From: CAZQFV01 sp964592645
GTDB lineage: Bacteria > Chloroflexota > Chloroflexia > DTKN01
NCBI GenBank assembly: GCA_964592645.1
Contig: CAZQFV010000007.1
Coordinates: 62,001 to 126,000 of the forward strand
Direction of reading: 5' to 3'
Length of the DNA stretch: 64,000 nt
The notes below the pieces were generated by a model. The model ran no database searches and was not told the origin of the DNA. It saw nothing but the letters and a program-made list of their open reading frames with translations. Below, one piece after another: positions 18,301-25,795 of this stretch; within the stretch, counting starts at the first letter, position 1, and the number at the start of each line of letters is the position of its first letter. Made by a program: the position numbers and the translations under genes.

Positions 18301-18584
18301 GCTTTGTCGATGTTCCGCAGTTGGACATAGACCTCGGCCAGCCGTTCCAGGAGGACCGGGTCCTCCGGGCGCGTCTGCTGCAGCGCCTGGTAGATATCGA
18401 GGGCCTCTCGCCAGCGTTCCAGGCCGGCATAGGCGGAGGCGATGGCCAGGCGGGCATCCAGGGCATCGGGAAACTCGGCTGCCGCCCGCTGGTACTCTTT
18501 CAGCGCCGCCGACCACTCCTGCTTTCGGGCATGTTCCTGGCCCTTTTTCATCGCTGCGTTGTAGATACCGCGGTTCCCGGCCAT
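15330..18584 (-). CDS. Very large TPR-repeat protein
   Basis: 1084 residues, almost wholly tetratricopeptide repeats. Many 34-residue units show the W/L-G-Y-A-F-A-P pattern, for example WSAALKEYQRAAAEFPDALDA near the N-terminus, LEAAIEQFKNASG, PEAIETFQRACRAYG and HGQALRLYRRLAKLEPDDAE near the end. It has no signal peptide and no membrane segment, so it should be a cytoplasmic scaffold. ATG 18584 follows AGGAGGCAG; the open frame continues to 19040 only as a shadow of argF. It sits between argF and cdaA, in the same direction, with 62- and 17-base spacers. A link to c-di-AMP signalling is suggested only by position. Confidence 0.88.
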   Translation of the reverse strand: MAGNRGIYNAAMKKGQEHARKQEWSAALKEYQRAAAEFPDALDARLAIASAYAGLERWREALDIYQALQQTRPEDPVLLERLAEVYVQLRNIDKARETYLRLSDQHVVHKKLPQAIGVLEQLIELLPQDEELMSRLARLYQEVGDKGALVRIQLDRVRKMFREGRLNEAMVLAEEILQQAPDNRQAKEMVYRLRREMSARKERGEAVEEAAPTAAVSQFQLQEWAREAQERQEHGDMATAIQLYARAVQAGLRRCDVYYNLGLLYKESGQLEAAIEQFKNASGDDEYALSSHYALGECYRDLGNLDQAAQEFEQALHQVDLQTIGRDAVDDLIQMYEAAANVHESRGDLARAASLYATLAGFLQSKRWKQGRTEEFRRRAQELTEKSMFAKLRQLGTGILPAIEGRARGEPAREPAAAEDLPSTIPSLTEGSLRPITDFLREGRPGAGLAAAPPGTTVEVKPLEEALAIVPPVPVQLPVRDLDTTGLEQPVQELVQASRIYLEKGLFNAAIDACCEVIKHAPDYLPIHLRLAEVYERQDRPDMALAKYHALANTYLAREEKDKAAGVYTALLALAPDTVATRSRLADLLLELGQIGEAIVQKVQIANIYFRLGQTPRATETFRELRSLAPGEKQVYLEYGLFLLKMENPDAAVNELRRALQLDPQDPVALARVNIALAMQGEERAFAESLNSVLKRATADSEVSRTIEKEYRDFLLLQDNPLLSYALGLLQRQSGNVPEAIETFQRACRAYGTSPVDAMQLRLGRALAEGYLLLNRTEEAIRVLQQGLSWAEKLAPRDAGSPPADAMAVPSALSFYHWLAEAYAKAGQNDQAIATLVQAKESHPFDRETGTKLADLYFRQGNLRQALAELTELVGHYEQENQIDRALEILQHMARLAPSNLAVHKRLGHLYIRRGYVDKGMEELELLAELQQKRGLIEEAVQSLQQMAEIFWTMGQHDKAYQVYDRIARLAPEDISARQQLVNLHILAGRLADALEEQRNIARIALRRKDTETSIAALHQVLALSASDRWALRQLADLLAAVGEHGQALRLYRRLAKLEPDDAEVAKLLAEEEKLSGAQPEATG

Positions 18585-18646
18585 CGCTGCCTCCTGGCCC
18601 GCTTGCCTCCATGCCTCGTAGGGCCCCTGGCGGTCCCGGCCCCTCC

Positions 18647-19576
18647 CTAGACACCGAGCAACTCGACGATCAACGCCTTCTGGGTATGCAGCCGGTTCTC
18701 GGCCTCGTCCAACACGACCGAGTGGGGGCCGTCGATCACCTCGTCGGTGATCTCCTCGCCGCGGTGGGCCGGCAGGCAATGCTCGACGATGACATCGGGC
18801 CGGGCCTGGGCGACGAGGGCGGTGTTGACCTGGTAGGGCATAAAGACCTTTTTGCGCGCCGCGGCCTCCTCCTCCTGGCCCATGCTGGCCCAGACGTCGG
18901 TGTAGAGGACATCGGCCGCCCTGGCGGCCTCTGCCGGATCCTGCACGATGTGGATGGCGCCGCCGCTCTCCCGGGCCAAGACGCGGGACTGCTCCGCGAT
19001 CTCTTTCCGGGGCTCGTAGCCGGGCGGGCAGGCCGCCCAAAAGTCCATGCCCAGGGTGGCGCAGAGGAGCATCAGGCTGTGGCAGACGTTGTTGCCGTCG
19101 CCGATGAAGGAAAACTTGATCCCCGCAAAGCGCCCCTTGTGCTCCCAGACGGTCAGCAGGTCGGCCAGGGCCTGGCAGGGATGCTCCAGGTCCGACAGGC
19201 CGTTGATCACCGGGATGGAGGCGTTGTCGGCCAGGCCGGTGACGGTGCTGTGGGCAAAGGTGCGGGCCATGATGATGTCGGCCCAGCGCGAGAGGTTGCG
19301 GGCGACATCGGGGATCGACTCGCGCACCCCCAGCTTGATGTCGCCGGGGCCCAGGTAGATGCCATGCCCACCCAGGTGGGTCATGCCGGCCTCGAACGTG
19401 TAGCGGGTGCGCAAGGAGGGTTTTTCAAAGATCATCGCCAGCGTCTTGCCCGCCAGGATGGGCGAGTTGCCCCCACCGTGCCATTCTTCTTTCAGCGCGC
19501 GGGCGCGCCGAAAAACCAGCAGCACTTCGTCGTGATTCAGATCGGCTATGCTGACGAGGTCGCGTCCCCTGAGCAT
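18647..19576 (-). CDS. argF: Ornithine carbamoyltransferase
   Basis: 309 residues. It makes citrulline from ornithine and carbamoyl phosphate in arginine synthesis. The carbamoyl-phosphate motif SLRTR is at 54-58, HPCQ at 132-135, the ornithine-binding DVWASMGQ near 227-234 and HCLPAHRG from 266. ATG 19576 follows AAGGAGA; the open frame to 19819 is not coding. It heads a probable operon argF-TPR-cdaA-cdaR read from the promoter at 19650-19678. No other arginine gene lies nearby. Confidence 0.95.
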   Translation of the reverse strand: MLRGRDLVSIADLNHDEVLLVFRRARALKEEWHGGGNSPILAGKTLAMIFEKPSLRTRYTFEAGMTHLGGHGIYLGPGDIKLGVRESIPDVARNLSRWADIIMARTFAHSTVTGLADNASIPVINGLSDLEHPCQALADLLTVWEHKGRFAGIKFSFIGDGNNVCHSLMLLCATLGMDFWAACPPGYEPRKEIAEQSRVLARESGGAIHIVQDPAEAARAADVLYTDVWASMGQEEEAAARKKVFMPYQVNTALVAQARPDVIVEHCLPAHRGEEITDEVIDGPHSVVLDEAENRLHTQKALIVELLGV

Positions 19577-19649
19577 CGTCTTCTCCTTTGAACACGAATT
19601 TTTCACAAAACGACATACCACTCCGCGCCCGGCGGCGGGGAGCGCCCCC

Positions 19650-19678
19650 AGTATACTACACAAGGGGGTTTCCTGCAA
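19650..19678 (-). promoter_or_regulatory. Sigma-70 promoter for argF
   Basis: On the minus strand TTGCAG (19673-19678) and TATACT (19650-19655) with a 17-base spacer, 73 bases before the argF start. Confidence 0.7.
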
Positions 19679-19687
19679 ATATCTACA

Positions 19688-19716
19688 TTGAACAAGAGGC
19701 CGCCTTCTGCTAGAAT
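19688..19716 (+). promoter_or_regulatory. Upstream sigma-70 promoter of the Cys-tail/radical SAM operon
   Basis: TTGAAC (19688-19693) and TAGAAT (19711-19716), 17-base spacing. A second promoter lies about 85 bases downstream. Confidence 0.5.
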
Positions 19717-19773
19717 AGGGGCACGGGCGCAGTCGGGTAGCCGGGCAATGGACGCCCCAGGGGGAGGGCCGGT

Positions 19774-19803
19774 TTGACATTCGCCCCAGGGGGGTGTTAT
19801 ACT
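19774..19803 (+). promoter_or_regulatory. Main sigma-70 promoter of the Cys-tail/radical SAM operon
   Basis: Consensus TTGACA (19774-19779) and TATACT (19798-19803), 18-base spacing, 80 bases before the first start codon at 19884. No other promoter of similar quality is seen until 28393, so one transcript may cover 19.9-28.3 kb. Confidence 0.65.
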
Positions 19804-19883
19804 GTTGACCACTGCGCACCGACGCAACTACTGGGCACGAGTTCTACTTCGCCGTCCGCTTACGATGAACAAAGGAGCAGACC

Positions 19884-20243
19884 ATGTCCGCAGGCAAGAT
19901 CATCGGCTACATCGTCGCCGGCATCCTCATCTTTTTCGGCGTCCTCTTCATTTGGGCGGCCTTCAGCCCGGACGGCAACACCGGCTGGATCATCGTCGGC
20001 ATCATCACCGTGGGCATCGGCCTGGCCATCATTCTCTTCATCAAGCTGCGCGAGCCCAAACCGGCCCAGCAGATTATCCAGAAGGTCGACCTCACCGGCG
20101 ACGTGTCCACCTCCCAGCTCAAGTGCAAGAACTGCGGCGCCGACCTGGACAAGAACAGCATCAGCTTGAAGGAAGGGGCGATCTACGTCTCCTGCCCTTA
20201 TTGCGGCTCGACCTACCAGATCGTCGAGGAGCCCAAGTGGTAG
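19884..20243 (+). CDS. Small two-helix membrane protein with zinc ribbon
   Basis: 119 residues. Two membrane segments (residues ~5-27 and ~33-55) are followed by a cytoplasmic part with a CKNCG...CPYCG zinc ribbon near the C-terminus (residues ~79-110). AAAGGAG precedes the ATG. It is the first gene of the operon that continues with the Cys-tailed membrane protein 74 bases later. I do not recognise the family by name; zinc-ribbon membrane proteins of this kind often serve as partners of other membrane proteins. Confidence 0.75.
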   Translation: MSAGKIIGYIVAGILIFFGVLFIWAAFSPDGNTGWIIVGIITVGIGLAIILFIKLREPKPAQQIIQKVDLTGDVSTSQLKCKNCGADLDKNSISLKEGAIYVSCPYCGSTYQIVEEPKW

Positions 20244-20316
20244 GGGCATGGCCGCAGCGCTTGGCGGAAGCCGCTCGCCCGCTGTGATCCGCGAGGCCCC
20301 CAACGGAGGAAGAACC

Positions 20317-22014
20317 ATGCGCCGTCGTATCCTGTACCTGACCCTGCTCCTGGCTTTGCTCTTGCTGCCCCTGGGGGGCTTGGTCCCTGCCGCCGGGGCC
20401 CAGGACTATTACTTCTCCATGGACCGGCTGGTCGCGGACCTGTGGATCGATGCCGACGGCACCGTGCGCATGGAGTACTGGGTGACGTTCACCGGCGACC
20501 CTGGGGCGCACCCAATCGATGTCGTGGACGTCGGTATGCCGCCGCGGGCCAAGTACGACATCGCCGCCATCACCGGCGATGTCGACGGCCGGCCCATCGA
20601 CCACATCGGGACCGACTACCAGGGCTCCGGCCAGGGGGTCAGCGTCTGGCTGGACGGGGCCACCATCGCGCCGGGGCGGACGGGCACGTTGCACCTCGTG
20701 TTCCCCAGCATCGGCGGCCTGATCTATGAGGCCGACGACCGCGACTATGCCGGCCTCGAGTTTTCCCCCTTTTACTTCCAGAGCAACGTGGTCCACGGCA
20801 CGACCGACATGGCCGTGCGCTTCCACCTGCCGCCCGGCGTCCAGCCGGAGGAGCCGCGGTGGCTGAATAGCCCCGCAGGCTGGCCGCAGGAGCAGCCCGA
20901 TACCTACCACGATCGCGACGAGCGCATCGTCTACGAGTGGCTCAACCCGGCGGCCCGGCCGGACAAGGAGTACAAGTTCGGCGCCTACTTCCCGCGCCGG
21001 TACGTGGCGGCGAGCGCCGTCCAGAAGCAGCCCTCGCCGCTCCTGGGCATCCTGTCCGCGCTGGGGGCTTTCCTCTGCAACCCGGTGGTCATCGTCATCG
21101 CCTTCATCGTCCTGGCGATCGTCTTCAGCGCGCGGGCCAACGCCCGCCGGCGCATGCAGTACCTGCCGCCTTCTATGCAGGTGGAGGGGGTGGGCATCAA
21201 GCGCGGCCTGACCGCCGTGGAGGCGGCCATCGTCCTGGAGACGCCGCTGAACAAGGTCCTGACGATGGCCCTCTTCGGCCTGCTGAAAAAGGGCGCCCTT
21301 GTCGTCTTGGACGACAACCCGCTCAAGGTCCAGGTCGCCGAACCGCGCCCGGAGGGGCTGCAGCCCTACGAGGGAGCGTTCCTCGACGCCGTGAAAGCCG
21401 ACGGCACCCTCTCCGAGCCCAAGTTGCGCGCGATGGTCGTGGACCTGGTCAAGGGCGTCAACAGCAAGATGAAGGGTTTCAGCCGCAAGGAGACGGTGGC
21501 CTACTACCGCGACATCGTCCGGCGGGCCTGGGAGCAGGTGGACAAGGCCGAGACCCCGGAAGTGCGCGGCCGGGTCTTTGGCGATGGCCTGGAGTGGACC
21601 ATGCTGGACAGCGACTTTGGCAAACGCACCGAGGATACCTTCCGGCAGGGGCCCATCTTGCTGCCGACCTGGTGGGGGGGCTACCGCCCGTGGGTCCATG
21701 GGGCACCGGCTGCCGGGCCTGCGCCCAGCGGCGGATCGCCGATGCCCTCCGGCCCGATCCAGTTGCCCACCCTGCCGGGAGCCGACTTTGCGGCCAAGAT
21801 CGTCCGCGGCATCGAGGGCACGGCCGGCCGCATCGTGCGCAGCGTCACCGACTTTACCGGCGGCGTGACCCAGACCACCAACCCGCCGCCCAAGACCTCC
21901 AGCGGTTCCGGCCGCAGCGGCGGCTGGAGCGGCGGCGGCGGGCACTCCTGCGCCTGTGCCTGCGCCTGCGCCTGCGCAGGCTGCGCCTGCGCCTGCGCGG
22001 GCGGCGGCAGGTAA
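20317..22014 (+). CDS. DUF2207-like membrane protein with C-terminal Cys-Ala repeat tail
   Basis: 565 residues. A signal peptide (1-28), an extracellular domain (~30-240, with WIDADGTVRMEYWVTFTGD as in DUF2207) and one membrane helix (~245-271) are followed by a cytoplasmic domain (LTAVEAAIVLETPLNKVLTM...). The end is a Gly/Ser linker and a tail in which Cys and Ala alternate: eight cysteines at 545, 547, 549, 551, 553, 556, 558 and 560, closing with GGGR. Such low-complexity Cys tails resemble core regions of radical-SAM-modified peptides. Two radical SAM family genes follow in the same operon. ATG 20317 follows GGAGGAAG. That the tail is modified is my inference; a metal-binding tail is the alternative. 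Confidence 0.82.
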   Translation: MRRRILYLTLLLALLLLPLGGLVPAAGAQDYYFSMDRLVADLWIDADGTVRMEYWVTFTGDPGAHPIDVVDVGMPPRAKYDIAAITGDVDGRPIDHIGTDYQGSGQGVSVWLDGATIAPGRTGTLHLVFPSIGGLIYEADDRDYAGLEFSPFYFQSNVVHGTTDMAVRFHLPPGVQPEEPRWLNSPAGWPQEQPDTYHDRDERIVYEWLNPAARPDKEYKFGAYFPRRYVAASAVQKQPSPLLGILSALGAFLCNPVVIVIAFIVLAIVFSARANARRRMQYLPPSMQVEGVGIKRGLTAVEAAIVLETPLNKVLTMALFGLLKKGALVVLDDNPLKVQVAEPRPEGLQPYEGAFLDAVKADGTLSEPKLRAMVVDLVKGVNSKMKGFSRKETVAYYRDIVRRAWEQVDKAETPEVRGRVFGDGLEWTMLDSDFGKRTEDTFRQGPILLPTWWGGYRPWVHGAPAAGPAPSGGSPMPSGPIQLPTLPGADFAAKIVRGIEGTAGRIVRSVTDFTGGVTQTTNPPPKTSSGSGRSGGWSGGGGHSCACACACACAGCACACAGGGR

Positions 22015-22040
22015 GGCTACAAGGTGGCGGTATAGCACCG

Positions 22041-23387
22041 ATGAGCTTCCTTGAGCAGTTGCGCCAGGCGTTCCAGGCCCCCCGGGCCCTTCCTCCTCTC
22101 CTGCGCGCCTACGAGCGGCGCGACGACGAGGGGGGCAAGGTGCGTCTGCACCTGCGCCGGGAGGCCGACGGCCGCGGGCTGCTGGTGATCAACGCCGCGC
22201 GCGTGATCCACCTCAACCAGACTGCCGTGGAGTACGCCGGCCTGGTGCTCGACGAGGTCCCCGAGGAAGAGGCCGTGCGCGCCGTCTGCCGGCGCTACCG
22301 CGTCGACGCCACTACCGCCCGCGCCGACTACCGCCGCATGCGCGACCAGGTCGAGACCCTCATCCACCCCGCGGCCGGCGCCTGCCCCGTCGTCGGCCTG
22401 GACCTGGAGCGCGTCGATCCGTTCTCCGTGCCCCTGAGCGCCCCCTACCGTATGGACCTGGCGCTGACCTACCGCTGCCAGAACGCCTGCCCGCACTGCT
22501 ACGTGGCCCGCCCCGCCGACCATCCCGAGATGGACACGGCGCACTGGCGGCAAGTCCTGGAGCGCGTCTGGGCGGCCGGCATCCCCCACGTCTGCTTCAC
22601 CGGGGGCGAGGCCACGCTGCGGCCGGACCTGGCGCAGCTCGTGGCCCATGCGCAGCAGCTCGGGCTGGTCGCCGGCCTCCTGACCAACGGCCGCCGCCTG
22701 GCCGACGCCGCCTACGTGCGGGCGCTGGTCGCGGCCGGCCTGGACCATGTGCAGGTCACCCTGGAATCGCACGACGCCGCCGTGCACGACGCCATGGTGG
22801 CCGCCCCGGGCGCCTGGGCCGAGACCGTGCAGGGGGTGCGCAACGCCGTCGCCGCCGGCCTCTACACCACCACCAATACCACCCTGACGCGCGACAACGT
22901 CCCCGGCATCGCCGCCACGGTGGAGCTGATCGCCTCGTTGGGTGTGCCCTCGTTCTCCTGCAACAGCCTGATCTACTCCGGGGGCGGGGCCGCCGTCGGC
23001 ACCGGTTTCCGCGAGGGAGAGCTGGGCCCGATCCTGGAGGCGGTGCGCGCCGCGGCCGACGTCCACGGACTGCGCCTGGTCTGGTACACCCCCACCCAAT
23101 ACTGCGCCTTCTCCCCGCTGCAGATGGAGCTGGGGGTCAAGGCCTGCACCGCGGCCATGTACAACATGTGCGTCGAGCCGGACGGAACGGTGATCCCCTG
23201 CCAGAGCTACTACCGGGCGCTGGGGCACATCCTGCGCGACCCCTGGGAGGCCATCTGGAACCACGATCTGGCCCGCAGCTTGCGCGAGCGGCGCTACGTG
23301 CCGGACAAGTGCATCCAATGTCCGGAGTTGACCCTTTGTGGAGGGGGATGCCCCCTGTACCTGGAGCACGGGGAGGGACGGGGATGA
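22041..23387 (+). CDS. Radical SAM/SPASM enzyme with N-terminal PqqD-like domain
   Basis: 448 residues. Residues ~30-108 form a PqqD-like peptide-binding domain (GRGLLVINAARVIHLNQTAVEY). The radical SAM core has the cluster motif C146-x3-C150-x2-C153 and GGE at 188-190. The C-terminal SPASM region carries cysteines at 369, 377, 387, 424, 427, 433 and 437 (CIQC, CGGGC) for auxiliary iron-sulfur clusters. This architecture is that of enzymes which modify ribosomally made peptides, with the PqqD part holding the substrate. It lies 26 bases after the Cys-tailed protein gene, its likely substrate. The ribosome site (AAGGTGG) is moderate. Confidence 0.9.
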   Translation: MSFLEQLRQAFQAPRALPPLLRAYERRDDEGGKVRLHLRREADGRGLLVINAARVIHLNQTAVEYAGLVLDEVPEEEAVRAVCRRYRVDATTARADYRRMRDQVETLIHPAAGACPVVGLDLERVDPFSVPLSAPYRMDLALTYRCQNACPHCYVARPADHPEMDTAHWRQVLERVWAAGIPHVCFTGGEATLRPDLAQLVAHAQQLGLVAGLLTNGRRLADAAYVRALVAAGLDHVQVTLESHDAAVHDAMVAAPGAWAETVQGVRNAVAAGLYTTTNTTLTRDNVPGIAATVELIASLGVPSFSCNSLIYSGGGAAVGTGFREGELGPILEAVRAAADVHGLRLVWYTPTQYCAFSPLQMELGVKACTAAMYNMCVEPDGTVIPCQSYYRALGHILRDPWEAIWNHDLARSLRERRYVPDKCIQCPELTLCGGGCPLYLEHGEGRG

Positions 23388-23500
23388 GGCATAACCCGGT
23401 CTGCATCCGCCAGTACATCTTTGACAACCCCGCCCGGTGGGAAGAGGACGAATACTACGCCCCGCCGGCCGCGCGGGAAGGAGGCGCCGCATGCCCCTAG
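23384..23500 (+). CDS. 38-residue ORF coupled to the radical SAM gene
   Basis: The ATG overlaps the stop of the radical SAM gene (ATGA) and the ORF ends inside the start of the next gene. The product begins MRHNPVCIRQYIFDNP and has two cysteines (7 and 37). The stretch YIFDNPARWEEDEYY resembles the C-terminal end of REP-associated tyrosine transposases, so this may be a transposase remnant taken into the operon. Alternatively it could be a small substrate or partner peptide of the radical SAM enzyme. Position and coupling favour translation; function is unknown. Confidence 0.45.
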   Translation: MRHNPVCIRQYIFDNPARWEEDEYYAPPAAREGGAACP

Positions 23501-24105
23501 AACCTCCCGCCGGCCGGTCCACCGTCGAGGACCTGGGAACCTTGTTGCGCATCTCCATCCCGAGCCGCAAGCAACGGTTCATGATGGTCTTTTGGGCGCT
23601 CTGGCTGTGCGGCTGGCTCTTTGGCGAGGTCTCGGCAGCCGGGCTTCTCTTCCAGATTGTACTGCCTTCCGAGGGACCAGCCTCTGTCGGGGCTCCCGGC
23701 GGGTTCATCGCCTTCTGGCTGTTGCTGTGGACCCTCGGCGGCGCATATGCGACCTACATCCTGGCCTGGCAGCTTGCCGGCAAGGAGGTGGTCGAAGCGA
23801 GCAGCGACATCCTGGCCATCCGCCGGACGGCCTTGGGGCTGGGCCGGCCCCAGGAATATGCCAGCGAGCATATCGCCCGGCTGCGGCCGGACATCGCCCT
23901 GGGGGCCCCTGCCAGTGGGTGGTATGTGCTGTCCTATTGGGGGCCGCAAGGGCGCAACCGTGGCCGGCTGGCCTTTGATTATGGTGCCCGTACAGTCCAT
24001 TTCGCCGGCGGGGTTGACGAAGCAGAAGCCCGGCAGATTCTGGAGATTCTCTTGAACCGTTTCCCCGCTTATCGGGGTATCGACGAGAAGGAGGCCGCCC
24101 CATGA
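23491..24105 (+). CDS. Two-helix membrane protein with PH-like C-terminal domain
   Basis: 204 residues. Two membrane segments (residues ~31-58 and ~68-92) follow a short amphipathic start (LGTLLRISIPSRKQRFMM). The C-terminal 110 residues look like a bacterial PH-like domain (VVEASSDILAIRRTALG, LAFDYGARTVHFAGGVDEAEARQILEIL). ATG 23491 follows AAGGAGG. The gene lies between the two radical SAM paralogues, overlaps the 38-residue ORF by ten bases and the next gene by ATGA. It could anchor the modification enzymes at the membrane, which is inference from context. Confidence 0.75.
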   Translation: MPLEPPAGRSTVEDLGTLLRISIPSRKQRFMMVFWALWLCGWLFGEVSAAGLLFQIVLPSEGPASVGAPGGFIAFWLLLWTLGGAYATYILAWQLAGKEVVEASSDILAIRRTALGLGRPQEYASEHIARLRPDIALGAPASGWYVLSYWGPQGRNRGRLAFDYGARTVHFAGGVDEAEARQILEILLNRFPAYRGIDEKEAAP

Positions 24106-25322
24106 CCCTGTGGAATAAAGCCCGCTCCTGGTTCACCCCACCCCGACCGTTGGCGCAGGAGCTGCTGCACTACCAGACCCCGCCCGACGCCGCAGAGCAG
24201 TACCGCCTGCACCTGCGCGTGGAGAAGGACGGCCGCGGCCTGCTCATCATCAACGCCGCGACCGTGCTGCACCTGAACCAGACGGCCGCCGAGTACGCCC
24301 GGTTGCTGATCCGGGGGGCCGACGAAGACCAGGTGGTGCGCACCATAACCCAACGCTACCGCGTCGGTGCCACGCAGGCCCGGGCCGACTACCGCACCCT
24401 GCGCGACCAGGTCCTCAACCTGGCTACGGCCGTCGACGTTGCCCCGGACCTGTACCTGGAGACGGAACGGGTCGAGCCGTTCTCGGCCGAGACCTCGGCC
24501 CCTTACCGGGTGGACATCGCCCTCACCTACCGGGTGGACGAGAGCGGCACGCCGGACCCGGAGGCCCCCCGGCGGGTGGAGCGCGAACTCTCGACCGCCG
24601 AATGGCAGGAGGCGCTGCGTCGCCTCTGGGATGCCGGCGTCCCACACGTGGTCTTTACCGGCGGGGAGCCGACGCTGCGCGCCGACCTGCCGGAGCTGGT
24701 GCGCTACGCGGAAGGGCTGGGTATGGTCTCCGGACTGCTCACCGACGGCCGACGGCTGGCCGATATGGGCTACCTCGACGGGCTGCTCCGGGCCGGGCTG
24801 GACCATCTCCAGGTAGCCCTGTTGGCGCACGAGGCCGAGTTGCACGATCGGCTGGTGGGCCAGCCGGGGGCCTGGGATAGGGCGCTGGCCGGGCTGAAGA
24901 ACGCCCTGGCCGCGGACATCTACCTGGTTGCCGCCCTGGTGATCGCCGCGGAGAACGCCGCGGCTGCCGCGGCTACAGTCCATTTCCTGGCCGACCTGGG
25001 AGTGCGGGCGGTGGCCCTGAGTAGCCCCTTGCGGGCTGCTGCTGCCGAGGAGCAGGGCCGGCTGAAAGCAGCCCTCCAGGAGGCGCAGGCGGCCGCCCAT
25101 GCCCGCGGCCTGACGCTGATCTGGGACCTGGCGGCGCCCTACTCGCACGTCCACCCGATCGAGCAGGAGGCCGGCCTACCCCCGGAGCAGGCGGCGCGTC
25201 GGCACCTTTACCTGGAACCGGACGGCGACGCCCTGCCCGCCCAGGGGTACAATGTCGTGCTGGGGAACATCTTGCGCGACCCCTGGCCGGCCATCTGGGA
25301 AAACCCGGCCCGGAAGGGCTGA
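24102..25322 (+). CDS. Cysteine-free radical SAM-like pseudoenzyme with PqqD-like domain
   Basis: 406 residues, clearly paralogous to the radical SAM enzyme at 22041: both share GRGLLIINAA, HLNQTAAEYA, RYRVGATQARADYR, APYRVDIALTYR, a VFTGGEPTLR-type motif and LGNILRDPWPAIW. The whole protein contains no cysteine at all. Where the CxxxCxxC cluster loop should be it reads YRVDESGTPD, and it stops just before the SPASM cysteine block. It therefore cannot bind a radical SAM cluster. The PqqD-like part and GGE motif are intact, so it may bind substrate or partner with the active enzyme. Its ATG overlaps the previous stop. Confidence 0.88.
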   Translation: MTLWNKARSWFTPPRPLAQELLHYQTPPDAAEQYRLHLRVEKDGRGLLIINAATVLHLNQTAAEYARLLIRGADEDQVVRTITQRYRVGATQARADYRTLRDQVLNLATAVDVAPDLYLETERVEPFSAETSAPYRVDIALTYRVDESGTPDPEAPRRVERELSTAEWQEALRRLWDAGVPHVVFTGGEPTLRADLPELVRYAEGLGMVSGLLTDGRRLADMGYLDGLLRAGLDHLQVALLAHEAELHDRLVGQPGAWDRALAGLKNALAADIYLVAALVIAAENAAAAAATVHFLADLGVRAVALSSPLRAAAAEEQGRLKAALQEAQAAAHARGLTLIWDLAAPYSHVHPIEQEAGLPPEQAARRHLYLEPDGDALPAQGYNVVLGNILRDPWPAIWENPARKG

Positions 25323-25333
25323 GGAGGCCCCCT

Positions 25334-25786
25334 GTGGCTGAAGGCTTCTCACCGGAAATGGGGCGCCGGCTCCGCCAGGAGGCGCGGAGCGCTGCCGCAG
25401 CGACCGCCGAGGCCGAGCAGTGGGCCCAAGCAGCCGCCTCCGCGGAGGAGGTGGCGCTGTTGGCCCGCCTGGAGCAGCACCTGGAGCAGATGAGCCAGGC
25501 CTGGGCCGTCCACGAAAAGCCGCTCGTCAGCCGGGTGCCGCTGATCGGCCCCCTGCTGGCCTGGCTGGGCGCGCATCTGGCCCGCTTCTCCCTGCAGAAC
25601 CAGGTGGCCTTCAACGCCCAGGTCGCCGGCCTCCTCCAGGAGCTGCACCAGGTGCAGCAGCTCCTGGCGCAGAAGCAGCTCGAGCGCGGCGACGACCTCT
25701 TCTCCCGCCTGGAGGAGCGCGCCCTGGCGCTGGAGGCCCACCTGAAGGACCTGGAGCAGGAGGTCGCGCAGCTTCGGAAGGAGTAG
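25334..25786 (+). CDS. Coiled-coil protein with amphipathic middle segment
   Basis: 150 residues from a GTG start at 25334, with GAGGAGG overlapping the previous stop. Mostly helical with Glu/Gln/Leu heptads; the last 45 residues (ERGDDLFSRLEERALALEAH...) are strongly coiled-coil. The middle segment VPLIGPLLAWLGAHLARFSL resembles the N-terminal linker region found in Chloroflexi glycosyltransferases and methyltransferases of surface-glycan clusters. It precedes a GT4 glycosyltransferase by nine bases. Probably a scaffold; no enzyme motif. Confidence 0.65.
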   Translation: MAEGFSPEMGRRLRQEARSAAAATAEAEQWAQAAASAEEVALLARLEQHLEQMSQAWAVHEKPLVSRVPLIGPLLAWLGAHLARFSLQNQVAFNAQVAGLLQELHQVQQLLAQKQLERGDDLFSRLEERALALEAHLKDLEQEVAQLRKE

Positions 25787-25795
25787 GGGCAGAAG

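Noticed and set aside
18585..19040. N-terminal extension of the TPR protein by 152 codons
   Set aside because: Lies over argF, is Arg/Gly/Pro-rich and lacks TPR pattern; AGGAGG places the start at 18584.
21945..22014. Cys-Ala tail as a sequencing or repeat-slippage artefact
   Set aside because: Codons vary (TGC/TGT, GCC/GCA/GCG), a GGC interrupts the run, and the frame closes properly with GGGR-stop.
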